The notes: generated by a model not told the origin, from the sequence alone. 36,479 nucleotides of DNA from Gracilaria vermiculophylla (GCA_019155205.2 JAHNZQ020000010.1:499061-535539), one strand, 5' to 3'; counted from the first letter of the stretch, positions 18,345 through 29,964 are shown. Numbers and translations are program-made.

Positions 18345-19582
18345 TGTAGTTCAATTGCCCAAGAGCGGGAAAAGCACTCGAAGACGTCCGAATCTTTCTC
18401 TGCAAAAGTAGTTCGGTGGTAGGGGACTCTCAAGGAAACAACACGACAATGTCAAGTGCAAGACCGAGGTTGCCCTGGCAGCACTGGGCGGGAGAGGTAT
18501 AAGAAAGATCCCCATTAGGTGGATGTCTGAGTGTGTGGTGCCTACGTGGAGGAAATAAATGTGAAATTTAGAGAGAGCGCGGGTCGCGAGATCTACAAGG
18601 TAGAGGATATACAACCAAGGTCGGAAAAAAAGAGGTAGGCGCTCTCAGAGTACAACGCGGATGAGCAACCATAGGATACGAGATATCTCTGGTGAGAGGC
18701 AAATACAGACGTAGGCGGAAGGTGCAGAGCCAGAAACGTGGTGACGTTTTACTGAGGGTGGCGGTGGTAATGCAGGCGCCCCTTGAGTACTATTTTGCTA
18801 ATTAAAAAAAGAGGGAAATGTGGATCCGTCAGTTCACCTTTCGAGGTGGTAGAGCACAATTTCTGTTACGAGTTTTTGGTGACTCCGAAGGGGCGACTTC
18901 CTAAAGGTGGTCTCCGGTAATCGCTGTTAGTAGCCGGGGGAATTCTGAAAGGGGATTCGCTAACACCAAACGAAGAGGAAGGTTCACTGGGCGTGCAATT
19001 CTCCTACAAGCGCTGCTATAAGGCAACCTGGGGATCAGCGGCTTATGATCCTAAGGATATTTGACGAGAATGTCCAACCGGAAAAATAGATGAAGACTCA
19101 AGTGTGCTTGGTTTAATTCCGAAGCGGTGGAGCTCCACCGGTGGATTAAAAACCGCGCCAAGAGCCCGCCTTGGCAGGTCTCATTATTGTAGTAATTACC
19201 TACACCAATTAACTAAAAAAAATCTAAATTCTACCGTTCTTCAAGGGTACTGTAGCACACGTGGGCTGAATAATGCACCACGTGGCCTACTTAATAAAAT
19301 ACCAACCCTCCTTAGAAATTTCCCGTCTTGGAGGCACATGACAATAACACCTTTGGATCCGCTGTACTACAGAAATTTCTAAATAAATTAATACCCGGTT
19401 TCTTGGGCCACAACCCGTGTACTGTCCCAGACAACGGTCCTCCCGTGAGCTCCATATGCCACATGTGTAGGACATGTGCCGATGGAGGCATGTGTGGGAC
19501 TTGGTCAGGTTAACCTTCTAACGCAAGTCTCGAGGTAAAAGACTGTACACGGGAATACCCCCAAAAATGGGCGTGTACTTCA
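18345..19582 (-). repeat. 3' LTR of Gypsy-3, with nested solo LTR
   Basis: Matches 30207-30965 from 18345 to about 18819 and from 19377 to 19582; the 554-bp-type solo LTR lies between. Compared with the other two copies it also lacks about 75 bp (near 18636). On the plus strand it begins TGTAGTTCAA and ends GTGTACTTCA. Upstream on the minus strand lies GGTGGGATA, a weak candidate for the purine tract. Confidence 0.75.
18820..19371 (+). mobile_element. 554-bp-family solo LTR, copy 3, in the Gypsy-3 3' LTR
   Basis: About 553 bp, diverged from the copies at 2352 and 15178 but aligned over its whole length. It ends CTGTACTACA and starts (T)GTGGATCCGTCAG. GAAAT occurs exactly on both sides (18815-18819 and 19372-19376); one T of the TG end appears to be lost. 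The uninterrupted site is seen in the sister LTR at about 30750-30760. It is more diverged than the other two copies. Confidence 0.85.
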
Positions 19583-19615
19583 TATCCCACCATAAGCCAA
19601 GGGCAGCAACTCAAG

Positions 19616-21427
19616 GTGGTCATTCCGCAGGCGAGTGAGATGCATAAGTGTGCGGCTTTCCCCGTTTCTCAAGAAGTCCATAGCAGCGCGCCGGCAGGGC
19701 ATGCAACAATCGTTCGACCAGCCTCTACATCACGGCAACCGTTTCTATCTGCAACGACGTCCCCGGCTACACAGACTCTCGACCTCACTATGAGAGCGCC
19801 GACTACATATCATTTGCCTTCGTCGGAAAACAACGTCCTGGATTCCATCAACAACCTGTCCACAGGGATGAGCTCGGTCCCGGCTTTTCCGGTTTCTTGC
19901 CATGGTGCCCACAGGGCAGTTTCGTCCACGTTCGAGGGCGCCAACGACTGTCAGTGGTCTTCGTATGATTTCTTGGTGAGACTCAGCCCGCTAACTTGAC
20001 CAGGGGCGATGGGTCTCCTGTTCGCACCGTGGTTTCATCCCACCGCAGTGCGAAGCTATGTTCTGAATTACCATTATGTCCTCGGAGTTGGCGTCTTTCT
20101 GGGGGATCCGCACGCCATCGTGGTGAATTCCTGGGATTTGAGGACCCACATTGCGATACAAAGGCATTAAGTCCGATGAGGTTGGGGAGAATCCACTGCT
20201 GCCCTGTGTGCTGCCCTAGTGCAATTGGTCCACAAACGACAGAGCCGTGAATCGTTTGAGGCGATGATCCTGCACGATCTCCTATTCGATGTGGGGTTCT
20301 ACCGCATACGTGGAAAGATTGGCTATTGTGCCTGCCTTGCGATATTGGAAACCCTGGTGTGGTGGAATTTCCGCATCGTGGGGCAGAAGGCCCTCCGTTT
20401 GACTCGACCAATCTTTTGGGCGGAGTTCCGATATTTATCCCGTTCATACTGGTCAAAAATACTGCAAAAAGTCATCCGTTTTGAACGGTAGGCACGCTTC
20501 CAAATCGAATAATTCATTCCGTACAAGTACGTGGAGGTCGAAGGGATCGTTCCGGCACACTGACAAGGTCGTTGTGTCCCCCTAACCTCTTGATTGGTTG
20601 ACATGGAGGCTTTTAGGGGGTGCTACATCGGAACATCTCCGGTGCTGACCTATCTGGGGTCATACCGCGTGACTGACCCACATGAGGGGATGTGGTCGGT
20701 GGTGATTACCTAAAAGGCTGTCCACACGGTGCCGTATGTTATTGCAGAGGCGTACGATCAGTTCCGACTGTGATATATTAAACCGCGTGTGCGGGCTGCC
20801 ATTCATCACCTTGACATGCGGATTCCACTCGGGGATGTGGTCAACTGCGAAGAAGTCGCGGGCCTTCCCGACTTCATCGATTTAGTCCATCGGGGCGAAG
20901 TATTACTGGAACAGAGCTCGCCCCACGACGGCGTAATCGATGGTTCTCGCCTCGGCTTGGGAAGGAACACTGCAAGAGCCGAAGGTATCGTCTACTTTGA
21001 TCAATGGGAAGTTCGGGAAATTAACCACGAGGAGACGGGGCAATAACATATGGCTCCGAGAAGTATTCCAGCTGTACGCAAGATAAGGTATGTTGCATCC
21101 ATTAAGTGGTATCGCTGCTACGAGGAGGATTACCAGACGGACGACAGAGAGCCGGAAACTCCGATAGGAAGGGACCTCGTAGATAGCGATGAAGGAGTGA
21201 TGGGCGTGGCTGACCTGCATGAGCAGGGGCCCGAGGTACCAGTGATGAACGTGCCATCCGCTTCAGCGCAGGCCGATGCTGGGGCTGTCCCGGGTAGACT
21301 GCTTTGGCTGCCAGCTCCAACTCCTCCTGGCACTCCCAGTGGCTCTTTTTCTGGAAATGAAGCCCTTGCGACGGCTACCGATGAGTCGGACGTCCGTTTT
21401 CGCTGCGGTGTCATGTTGAGCGTCTAG
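19616..21427 (+). pseudogene. decayed accessory ORF of Gypsy-3, antisense to gag-pol
   Basis: A single frame extends from an ATG at 19616 to a TAG at 21425-21427 (604 codons) with ten internal stops (19997, 20168, 20177, 20489, 20510, 20561, 20591, 20711, 20771, 21044), against roughly 28 expected by chance. The N-terminal part is Ser/Thr/Pro/Ala-rich; the middle has hydrophobic and aromatic stretches (YRIRGKIGYCACLAILETLV, FWAEFRYLSRSYW); the C-terminal part is acidic, then Pro/Ala-rich (about 21190-21420). No zinc knuckle, protease, RT or integrase motif is present. It lies between pol and the 3' LTR on the opposite strand, where antisense accessory ORFs are known in some plant Ty3/Gypsy lineages. 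I do not recognise the protein. Confidence 0.45.
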
Positions 21428-21764
21428 AATACCTCTGGTGATCTGTCCGTGATGCAGGTACTCTTGCAAACCGCCTTCGCGGGATACCTCCGCCTCATCA
21501 CGGTAAGGCGGATTAGCCTTTTCCTGGTTCTTCCCCAAGGGGATCTCTTTCATTAAATCCGTCTCTTGCTGTTATTTCTCCTGCTTTTAGGGATTCTCTC
21601 CAGTCCACTACAGGGCTGTTGTACGCGTAATGGCCCAACAACTACACTATGACGTGAAATTGATTACAGCGTTGCCGGAAATGTACGAAAAGGAAATGGG
21701 AAAATCCGTACTTATGGTTACGATGATCATCGACCAGCACGCTGGATAAAAAAAGCATTCGTTG
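21428..21764. other. spacer between accessory ORF and pol end
   Basis: No clear coding region. A minus-strand frame of 96 codons (21553-21263) overlaps the accessory ORF and reads as a charged peptide (KNQEKANPPYRDEAEVSREG); it could be the true coding strand locally, but has no recognised motif. Confidence 0.4.
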
Positions 21765-22406
21765 TTACTCCAAAAACGTGAAGGGGCGGTGCAATGGCGA
21801 TTGCCAGCAATACTGCTCCCCCATTAAGATGCCAGTGCGATGGGGAATGTAATATGGTTGGGCATTACACAGCGTTGCTGGAGTCGCTGTAACCGCATTG
21901 TGGTCATAGCGTATCACGAAAGAACGTGGGAGATATTCGATCGGCTCGGCCGTGTCGGACAAAGGGTTGTGCCTGTACCAGCGTACATGGTCATTTAGTA
22001 CCCCATCTTCGTTGTACGAATGTCCAACGATGCGATAAACAACATACTCTTGTATGTGAACCTTCAGGCCACAATGGGCTATCGTGGTTTCCTCTTGAGC
22101 TGAATTGTCGGCTCCCGTTTCAGGAATGTTTTCCCATCTTGAGAGGTTGAATATCTTCTGCCGGTATTCCGGCCTGACAGCGAGCATGGGCAGTTCCCGT
22201 TCGCGGGGTGATGCCGGGGCTCGCAAAAATCTAAAACTCCCGCTTTGGGCGGGCTGCGGTACACGCATGAGCGCCTCGGTTCCGCGAGGTCGCAACTGCT
22301 TCAACGGGTACACGCAGTTCGGTGGGAGTTCGCATTCCCTCGTTGCAGCCGTGTCACTTGTCAAGATGCGGGTAGTTTCCGAAAAGCTTCCCCCTTTTAG
22401 GGTCAC
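21765..22406 (-). pseudogene. pol: Gypsy-3 chromodomain end of pol
   Basis: A 213-codon minus-strand frame whose residues about 118-168 (22055-21903) match a chromodomain: QEYVVYRIVGHSYNEDG, HVRWYRHNPLSDTAEPIEYL and PRSFVIRY. The usual Trp of the TWEP motif is Ala (TAEP). The preceding 115 residues are a Pro/Arg-rich linker. As in other chromoviruses it would sit at the integrase C-terminus and bind chromatin. The reading upstream is frameshifted relative to the integrase. Confidence 0.78.
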
Positions 22407-22725
22407 ATCTCCATGTTACATGTGCAATTCCTTTTAAAAACCTGGCAATTTGTGGCGCGCCACTTGTCATCGGCCAGCCACGCGATTTCCCTGCATCTGG
22501 TGTCGCTATTGCTCTGGTTTGCTCCTCCCGTTGAAGATGCTCGTCAATGGCGTCCAACTTGGTCGGTGATTCTGGCTCGGTCTAGCAGAGCTGCTGGTGT
22601 GGCCCGGTTTTCCAAAGCGTTTGTCGCAGTGATCGTGGTTCGCTTCCTTGCCGCTTTGTTTGTTTCCATCAGGGACGGTGTTTTACCTGAGACTTTTTCT
22701 TTCGTGGATTGCGACGCAGGGTCAC

Positions 22726-24113
22726 TTATGCGTGGGTGATGGCGTGGTCTCCATTGCGACGACGAGCAGACAACCTCCTTGGGAGGAGCAGAAGAGAGGT
22801 GCTTCCCCCCTTAGATGTAGCAGGAGGATACACCGATATTAGCGCTTGGCGGGTAGATATTTCATTGAGAACTGAACTTGTCGTGGATCGGCCATGTGGG
22901 CCAGTCCCGTCCGACGAATTGGACTTGTGTCCCGACAAGTACGGGATATCTGAGAGATCCCGGGAGGGACTAGGCAAGACTGTAAGCCGTCGGATTGCCG
23001 GTATACCGCTTGTTAATGGCAGACTCGAGGCTCTTGTGTCCCGCAGTACTAGGTGGTGAGGAAATACCTCCGAAGAGGGCGGAAGAACCGTGGTAGCTTC
23101 ATCACGGTACAGACGTTCTTGGTTGTCATTCATGGCGACCATGATAGTCTTAGTTGCTACCGATATGACGTTAAACGGTCCGTCCGCCACAAGCGAGAGT
23201 TTGTGGCGCGTTTTCCCTTCGAGATTAAAGAATAACTTCCGGCCGAACACGAAGGCGTCGGCTTTAATGGGTCTAGTGCATTCCAGCCGCAAGCAAGCGT
23301 CGCGGTCTCGCTAGAAAGCGGCTTGGGCGCGTGCAATTGAATCCTGTGGGGTGGAGATGAGTTTCCTCAACCAGCAATTACACCGTTGGTGGTAGTCACC
23401 CACTGACGGGAAAGTGCTAAGGGTAGTTTGGCTTACCAAAGCCACCGGGGGTGAAGCCCGAGACAGTACCAACTGAAATGGTGACATCACGTTAGTCCGG
23501 TGAACTTTTGTGTTGTACTCAAACGTCAGCCCGTCTGTGTACAGGTCCTGAGTCCATGGGTTACTAACAACATACGTTCGCAGAGAAGCGAGAAGAGTAC
23601 AACAAGACCGCTCAGCATGCCTAATACACTTAAGATGGTATGTGTTACTGAACTGGTTTTCTACGTCCAGGATACGAAGGATATCCTGGAGGAAATTGGA
23701 CATTAATTGTTATTTATTATCGGATAGTAACTTCACTGGAGGGCCATACATGAATATTCGATTCGAGAAGAACGCATCGGCAACCACAAAAGGCGTAATC
23801 CTCCGTAGAGGAACACATCAAACCTGTTTGGATAGTCGATCCGTAATAACGAGTAGGAACTTGTTTTCTCTTTGGATCGTGAGGAGTAGACCGAAAATGT
23901 CGATCGCAACAAACTCAAACGTTCCTCTGGCAGGGAAAAGCGAGAGTTGTGTTTTGTGCTTGGGGAGCGTCATCCTCTTTTATGCGCACTCTGTGCAGAA
24001 ATGCACAGTTGCGTAACAGTCTCTTTCATGGCGGGCCAGAAAACATCCATCCTTAGGGTCAGGTAGAGCCACCTTTTGTGGGCGTGGCCGCTGATCTTCG
24101 CGTAATGCAAAAG
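22726..24113 (-). pseudogene. pol: Gypsy-3 integrase
   Basis: In minus-strand order: an H-x(6)-H zinc-finger half (HYAKISGHAHKRW, about 24091-24050), the core with second Asp at 23721-23719 and catalytic Glu at 23613-23611, exactly 35 codons apart, and RTYVVSNPWTQDLYTDGLTF, EYNTKVHRTNVMSPFQLVL. The C-terminal domain (23292-22726) begins with FVFGRKLFFNLEGKTRHKL and SLVADGPFNVISV, the SH3-like region of this family. A TAA lies inside the core at 23712-23710 and there are frame changes near 23300 and 23990. Confidence 0.85.
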
Positions 24114-24935
24114 TTACAACACCCACGTTTGTAGGGAGTGAAGAACCAAGATCTGAGGGGTGGCTTCTACTGTGCGGACAAGATACCCGACGTCATAAGC
24201 CCTGAAAGGGAGAAGTTCACCACCTTTGAGTCGGGCTCGTATCTTCGTGCAGAACTGATCGGCAAATTGTTCTCGGATCATTTCCTCCAGTTGTATCTGC
24301 AGAAAATATCCCGGTACGGGTTTCTCATCGTTCCTCTCGTCTTTGGCGAGCATGCTATCAATATTAGCCCAGATATTCCATTCAACTGGCCATTCTGGCT
24401 TTGCCGGGTCTATCCCTTCCGGATCGGGTGACTCTGCCGTGAGACATGTGATTTTGTCGTCCTCCGAGGGGAGTGCTTCCCTAGTCATTGGCAGGCGCGA
24501 CAGGGCGTCGGTCTGGGTGTTCTGTACACCCTTTTTGTATACGATTTGGAAGTCATATTCCGCGACGCAGAGTCTGCATCAAATGAGGCGTTCTGATAAA
24601 TCCGAAATTTTTATGAAATCCCTCAGTGAAGAGTAATCCGTGTAAACGGTAAACGTCAGCACTATAAGATATGGGCAAAGAGTGAAAATTGTCCACACGA
24701 CTGCAAGGCACTCCTTTTCCAAGACGGAGTAGTTCCGCTCGTGCTAACTGAGAGGGCGTGACCAATAGCCAATTGGGTGTCATTTTCCCTCGGGGGTGGT
24801 TTGGAATAGCGAAAAATTAACTTAGAAATCACTCGGATCCGTATGAACGGAGTATGGAATATCAAGTCTGGGTATCGATAGGATCTTTGCTGTAATGAGC
24901 GCCCCTCTAAGGGAGTTAAAAGCATCCGTTTGAGC
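24114..24935 (-). pseudogene. pol: Gypsy-3 RNase H and linker
   Basis: Fragments in several frames: an ordered set reading ECLAVVW, PYLIVLTFTVYTDYSSLRDF, CRLCVAEYDFQIVYKKGVQN and DALSRLPMTREALPS on the minus strand, typical of Gypsy RNase H followed by a linker (24488-24114, SEDDKITCLTAESPDPEG) to the integrase. The Asp/His of the TDHD motif has become TDYS. It would degrade the RNA strand during reverse transcription. Confidence 0.75.
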
Positions 24936-26032
24936 TCATGTAGAGGGTTGAACCTTGGTTGGTTGACGTTTGCGCAGCAGTTCGTTTAAAGGTGCGACAA
25001 TATTAGTAAAACTCGGGATAAACAGGCTGTGGACGTTGACAGGCCCAAGGAAGAAGCGTACTTCTGTCCGCGTTCGGGGTTTCTTTGCCCTAGACAGGGA
25101 TTTCACACGCGTTTTTTCGATCAATAACCGCCAATAACGGATCATGAGCCCCAATTACTTCACTGTATCTGTGAAAAGCTCGCCCTTCCTAAGCTTGAGG
25201 GTCACTCTTGCATTCCGTTAAATGGTCATGACCTCCCTCACATGAGTGAGAGGGTCATCTAAATTATTTGAGATGATAAAAGTGTCATTCAGATAGACGA
25301 TACATGTCCGCCACTTAAAGCGGTTTAAGAAGATATTGATGGCTGGCTAGAAGGTAGTGGGGGCATGTTTTAGCCCGAAAGCCATCCGCTTGAAGCGGAA
25401 GGAGCCAGAGTGGCAAACGAACACGGTATTCTTTCGGAACGGAGACTTTCCAGTGGACCCGATTCGCATCTAAGCGTTAAACACGGTGGCCTTCCTAAGG
25501 GCGTCATCACACGCATCCATTCGAGGAATGGGGTACGCATCGCCTACCGTCATGGCTTGGAGCCGGCGATAGTCGACACAGAAACACCCCGTTCCACCGG
25601 CCTTCATTGCGAATACCACTGGAAAAACCCGGGCGAATGAGCAGGTTCGATGACACCTGCGCGGGGCAACTTGTCTTCTTCGAACTGTTCCTCCACCAAG
25701 GCCTTTGGTCCGGCCCTACAAGAGTGCTGTGCCACCAATCTTGCGTCCGCCGCCAGATGAATTCGGTGCTTTATTTCAGTATTCCTCTCAATGGAGCCGT
25801 CCCATATCGTTATGAACTCCCGCAGCATATTGCGGAGGCGCTCGCGGTGTGACTCTAGAATTTGTTCAAGGCCGAGATCGTCGAGTGCCTTCTGAGGGTG
25901 AACTGCGTCGAAACTTGTCGGCGTGCGTCTTTCTCTCTCACTGGGCTCTCCCTTGCCCATCTCAGGTGAGGTTTTCTGTTCGTCGGAATGGGATAAAATC
26001 TCCTCTTCCGAATACTGTGCTCCCATTTGTTT
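24936..26032 (-). pseudogene. pol: Gypsy-3 reverse transcriptase
   Basis: The N-terminal part (26026-25604) has LEQILESHRERLRNMLREF, HRIHLAADARLVAQ and PRAGVIEPAHSPGFFQW, the fingers of a Gypsy RT. The catalytic box reads YLND (minus strand of 25284-25295) instead of YLDD, so one catalytic Asp is Asn (a G-to-A change). The thumb is SRAKKPRTRTEVRFFLGPVN and FIPSFTNIVAPLNELLRK (25154-24936). Several frameshifts lie between 25600 and 25160. Inactive. Confidence 0.85.
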
Positions 26033-27000
26033 TTAGGCACTTTCATCGGTGACAATCCCAAGGACCTTGACCGTGGCCATCTTGGTTGAGAGAATTGTCA
26101 GTGGGGGTGGAGTAAACGAGCCAATGAATTGGTTCTTAACCAAGCACTGGGGAGCGATACCAAGGTTGAAAATCAGAGTGCAAGAAGGAGTATCCGGCGT
26201 CACCTGCACAATCCGGTTTGCAACGGCTAATTGGTTTTTCTCATACACAGAAGGAAGGGGCTAAACAACCCATACACCGTGTTGACGGGAGTTCATATCC
26301 ACCATAAGTTGGGTTCCTGCCGGGACCCGGATCGAAGAAGCTACTCGGAGCTTTGTTAATTCCCACGAAGCAAGGGTGGGGGATCCAGCGCGATAAGGAG
26401 CAGTAACCGGTTCTGGAAGGTATTCTTCAAGGGACGACGAGCGATCGGAACGGAGGACCCATTTTCTTATTCTCCATGCCTTTGGCGAGGCCGAATGGAA
26501 TCGATGAGGCGATCGCAGTAGTCACATATCATGATCACTGGATCTTCCAAGGACCGGCAAACAAAAAAATTGAGCTTCACCACCAAGCTTCCCAGGCTTT
26601 GTACTAAGTCGATGATTCTCACCTTTTTCAAAGGGTTATTGTTCGCATATTTGATGTCAAGCGCCGTTCCATAACCGACTCGAGACCACAATCGCGTGTG
26701 AAATACAGATTAATCAACGAAGATTGGGCCTACATCAGTAACCAGCACCGGAAGGTACCGTACCTTAGACTGGGGGCTAAGGCCAAGGTCGGAGTAGACC
26801 TTAAAATTACGCCTGGCTATCACTAGGACTCTGTCCGGGAAACAGTGATTTTGCACCCGTTTCCACGGTCAACAAAGAGCAGGAAAGTGTTCCAAGTCCG
26901 CGTTTGCGTCGTTCTTCCTTTTCAGGATAATGACCAGAGAGCGAGGCTACAGCGCCTCGGGCGTCACACACCTCGACCTTGTGGACGCCTCTCCAAAATG
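26033..27000 (-). pseudogene. Gypsy-3 protease and connection to RT
   Basis: A degenerate active-site region (LLFVDRGNGCKITVS, about 26880-26836) has DRG where DTG is expected. The second half (26691-26467) has DPVIMICDYCDRLIDSIRP, comparable to the (I/L)LG-D-(F/Y) motif of these proteases. From about 26390 to 26033 follows a conserved connection (ASSIRVPAGTQLMVDM, YEKNQLAVANRIVQV, CLVKNQFIGSF) known from memory in similar Gypsy polyproteins. Reading frames change several times. Confidence 0.65.
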
Positions 27001-27913
27001 GGAGACTCCCGCGGTTCGTTTTCCTGGTTCAAGACGTCCTGAGCGGGGCGCTACGTTTCCTCTGTAACGAGGGCTTGACCATTATGGCCATGGTATCCCG
27101 CCGAAGCGGAGTTTGTTTCGGCTCCTTTCCATGATGGCCGTACCGGTCTCGCAGGGTCCTGCCTGTTAGAAAAACAGATGAGCTATTTGCGCTATACTCT
27201 CTTGTGACACAGGGCGCACAGTGCACCATTTGAACTATCAACACGCCCTTTCGCCCTGCACTTTCTTACAGAACGAGACCTCAAGCTTACAGTAACCACT
27301 TTTGACCACTGCTGTACACGTCTTGGCACGAAGAAAGGAAAAAACGGGGACCGAGGCCTTTGTTTCCGGATAGAGAGCCTCGTAGTTGGCTGCAATCGAA
27401 GGCGGCTCTCGTATCGAGAGGAGAGTCTGCGGGAGAATGTGACCATAGGCATGGTACAGATCGCAGATCAATCCTACCGTGCGACGCGGGGCGATATCCT
27501 GAGCATCCGGGACATGCCTCGGCGTGCCAGAGTTCGACCAGCCCGGACGATGGTTACGGACATAACCGTTTTGAAACGGAATACGAGGGGCCGAAACCCG
27601 ACCATTGCCAGCGTACATTGCTGTATTATCTCGCGCAGTCTCGTACGTTACCTTCTTCGTAGACGGGAGCTCTGAAGTAAGGACCGATAGAGCATCGACT
27701 CGGACAAAGTGAAATGTATCATAATTTGCTTGAGGCTGCTTCTTATTAAGGAGAAAAAGGGATGGAGACTTGTTTTTTATGACAAGAGCCTTGGCGGATT
27801 TTGGCCTCTGATGAGGGTCGCAAGCACAAAGCGCATCAATTTTGGCTCGTGCGTAGTGCACTAACTCCAGATAAATTAGCTTCAGCTTATCTTCCCGATA
27901 TCGTGCGATAAAA
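27001..27913 (-). pseudogene. gag: Gypsy-3 gag, C-terminal part with damaged zinc knuckle
   Basis: The minus frame ending at 27238 contains YREDKLKLIYLELVHYARAK (just after the insertion), a polar linker, and CDLYHAYGHILPQT starting at 27465. This has the C-x2-C-x4-H-x4-C spacing of a zinc knuckle with Cys 2 changed to Tyr and Cys 3 to Thr. The protein would bind RNA in the particle. The open frame continues upstream through the inserted 830-bp segment to 28293, so its first 127 or so codons are not gag. Confidence 0.7.
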
Positions 27914-28743
27914 TGTAGTGCTACCGTTCTACGGTAGCACATTGGGGACTCATACTCATTGGCAGTCCAGAAAGGGAGAGCATTTATACGGAGAACTATG
28001 AAGACGCTCGCGTGTGAGGGTGGCTCGATGATTTGGTACATATTTGGATGTCTTTTAATGGTGCACGAGTGCAGTGGACGTCGGAGACGTGTGGGGCTGA
28101 GAATCTGAGCAACGGCGCCTGTCCCAATTTTGGTTGATTTACAGTATATCTCGCAGCGCGCGGTACTGCACTGCGATGAGCTCGTATTTAGGAGCCAGCT
28201 CGTCCCCTTCTCCTCATCTATTGAAAAGCCAACCTTGTTCCGGCTCTGTATTTGACCGCCTTGTGGAGGCTCGACTATATATTGGAGGTGCACCGTAATG
28301 TATCCGGCTCTTCTACCTGACTCGCGTCAACAAAGAGTTAAGAGACCATCGCGTTAAATTGATTCTCCGTTTATTGGATACTACTTTACTCCGCCCCAGT
28401 ACTTGGGTTTTCTTATCCTTTTCCTTTTTCTCTTACTTTCATCATTGCTTTGCGCTCCCCCTTCTGCCCTCTTTGCCACCCTTCGCTGGATCTGTCCTCC
28501 TATAGCCTCGACCCACTTGGGTCTCCCTTCTTGTGCTCCTTTGTTCCAGGATCTTTTCACCCGTTCTTTGCAAGGACAACCCACACTTCTTTAACCTCTG
28601 CAGGTTGAGCCAGACACCTCCTGTTGGGCTTCAAACCTGAGACTCTGGCGAAGCAGAGAGCTCCATTAAGCTGAGCCTACCTCAGTCAGAGATCAAGGTT
28701 TCGAGCTGCCTTGGTGGCTTTCCCTCTCAGGGTTTGCACCACA
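27914..28743 (-). mobile_element. 830-bp insertion in the Gypsy-3 gag, hairpin at one end
   Basis: The gag reading stops after NPAFKTLV (at about 28744) and resumes with ARYRED at about 27910. The inserted DNA begins TGTGGTGC and ends GCACTACA on the minus strand, an imperfect terminal inverted repeat. At 27919-27940 lies a perfect hairpin (GTGCTACCGT, 3 bases, ACGGTAGCAC). Near the other end are Pol III A-box and B-box-like motifs (on the minus strand 28679-28627; a second pair can be read on the plus strand). It has no protein domain. It could be a solo LTR of another family or a non-autonomous or SINE-like element; no clean target duplication was found. Confidence 0.55.
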
Positions 28744-29964
28744 CCAATGTTTTGAATGCGGGGTTCCATTCGGCAATGAAAATGGTACTTCGCTCAGTAG
28801 CGAGATAGACGTTACCACATAGGTAAAAAGCGTTGTTAAGGCGTACCAAGTAGTCGGTTTTCATCTCTTCTTCTTTTTGACGGGTGTCTCGCAGAGAGAA
28901 GATGGCGGAATCAATCACCTGGTTCGTGGCATAGGAACGCAGCAGGTACCACACTGCTTCCAGCAAGCAACCAAGCCCTCCTTCGGAGGCTCGGCTTGAA
29001 CCTCTGACAGGGTTGTAATGGTCTGAAGGCACCCCACGTACAAAATACGGCAAAGTAACGAAGGTTTGCTCTTCGATCATCCCGAGGAAATCGGCTTCGG
29101 CGACGAATCGCGCCAAAATCTCCAATACCATTACTGGGTCTTCTCCAGAAAAGCTCAGGTTACGCAATGTGAGATGCATTTTATTGATGCTTTCCCACAC
29201 TCTCCCCGTGTTATGGGGTGTTCTTTCCATCGAGCAATCTTTCAGCCGGTAGTACCTGTAATACAGAAGCTTCCGATACATCGGGTTTGTCGGCTGCAAC
29301 TTTTTGAGATATAGGAGCCTCCTGCTGTTTGTGCGTGCCCAAATGACACCAGCAGTAGCCGACGACCGCTTGGAGCGAGGTGAGCGACTCTTTCAGTCCT
29401 CAGCATCAGACTCCGAGCTTAGAGCCTTCCGTACCACTCGGTGAAGAACTCGACGAAGTCATGACGTCATCAAACTGGGCATGCTTGTGCTCTTTTGGTT
29501 TTCGGCTACGGCAGTCCATCTGGCTTTCTCTCTGAGCATCTCGTTGAAAGACTGCAGCTGGTACAGCCGGGACAGCTAGGTCCGTCAGGAGTGCGTTTTC
29601 CAAAGCCTCAAGACGGGATCGAATGCGGTTGAACTGGTTCTCAACCCCTTTTACGAAGATAGCAGATCCACCGAAGCACTCCAGTTTGGTTGTAACATCT
29701 TCCCTCCAAATTCCTCGACCGCTTCCCGTACGGGGTAGGTTCCAACAACCCTTGCGGGGTAGCGAACTTCCTCGAAACGGTTTCGTGGGCAGCTCGTAAA
29801 GCGCGGAACGGTTCTAAGAGGTCCCCGACCTAGGAAACTCCAACAGTACCAGGTGCTGTTTGGGCAACCGCTTCCGCAGGAATCGCTGTAGACGGTCCAG
29901 GACCGGGTGTCCGACTATCCAGCAGAGCTGGGTAGAGCTATCGGTTTTCCGATCCATGGCGCAT
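28744..29964 (-). pseudogene. gag: Gypsy-3 gag, N-terminal and helical part
   Basis: Likely start codons lie at 29964 or 29957. Three frames must be joined: LLEPFRALRAAHETVSRKF (about 29820), FNRIRSRLEALENALLTDL (about 29630-29570), and the long frame 29299-28740 with YYRYYRLKDCSMERTP, KMHLTLRNLSFSGEDPVMVL, LLRSYATNQVIDSAIFSL and TDYLVRLNNAFYLCGNVY, a typical gag helical domain. A serine-rich stretch follows at about 29450. The leader between the 5' LTR and the start is about 240 bp. Confidence 0.75.

Noticed and set aside
28620..28720. A genuine tRNA gene, from A-box and B-box-like motifs
   Set aside because: The acceptor stem does not pair and the T-stem is weak; boxes can be read on both strands, so at most a SINE-like remnant.
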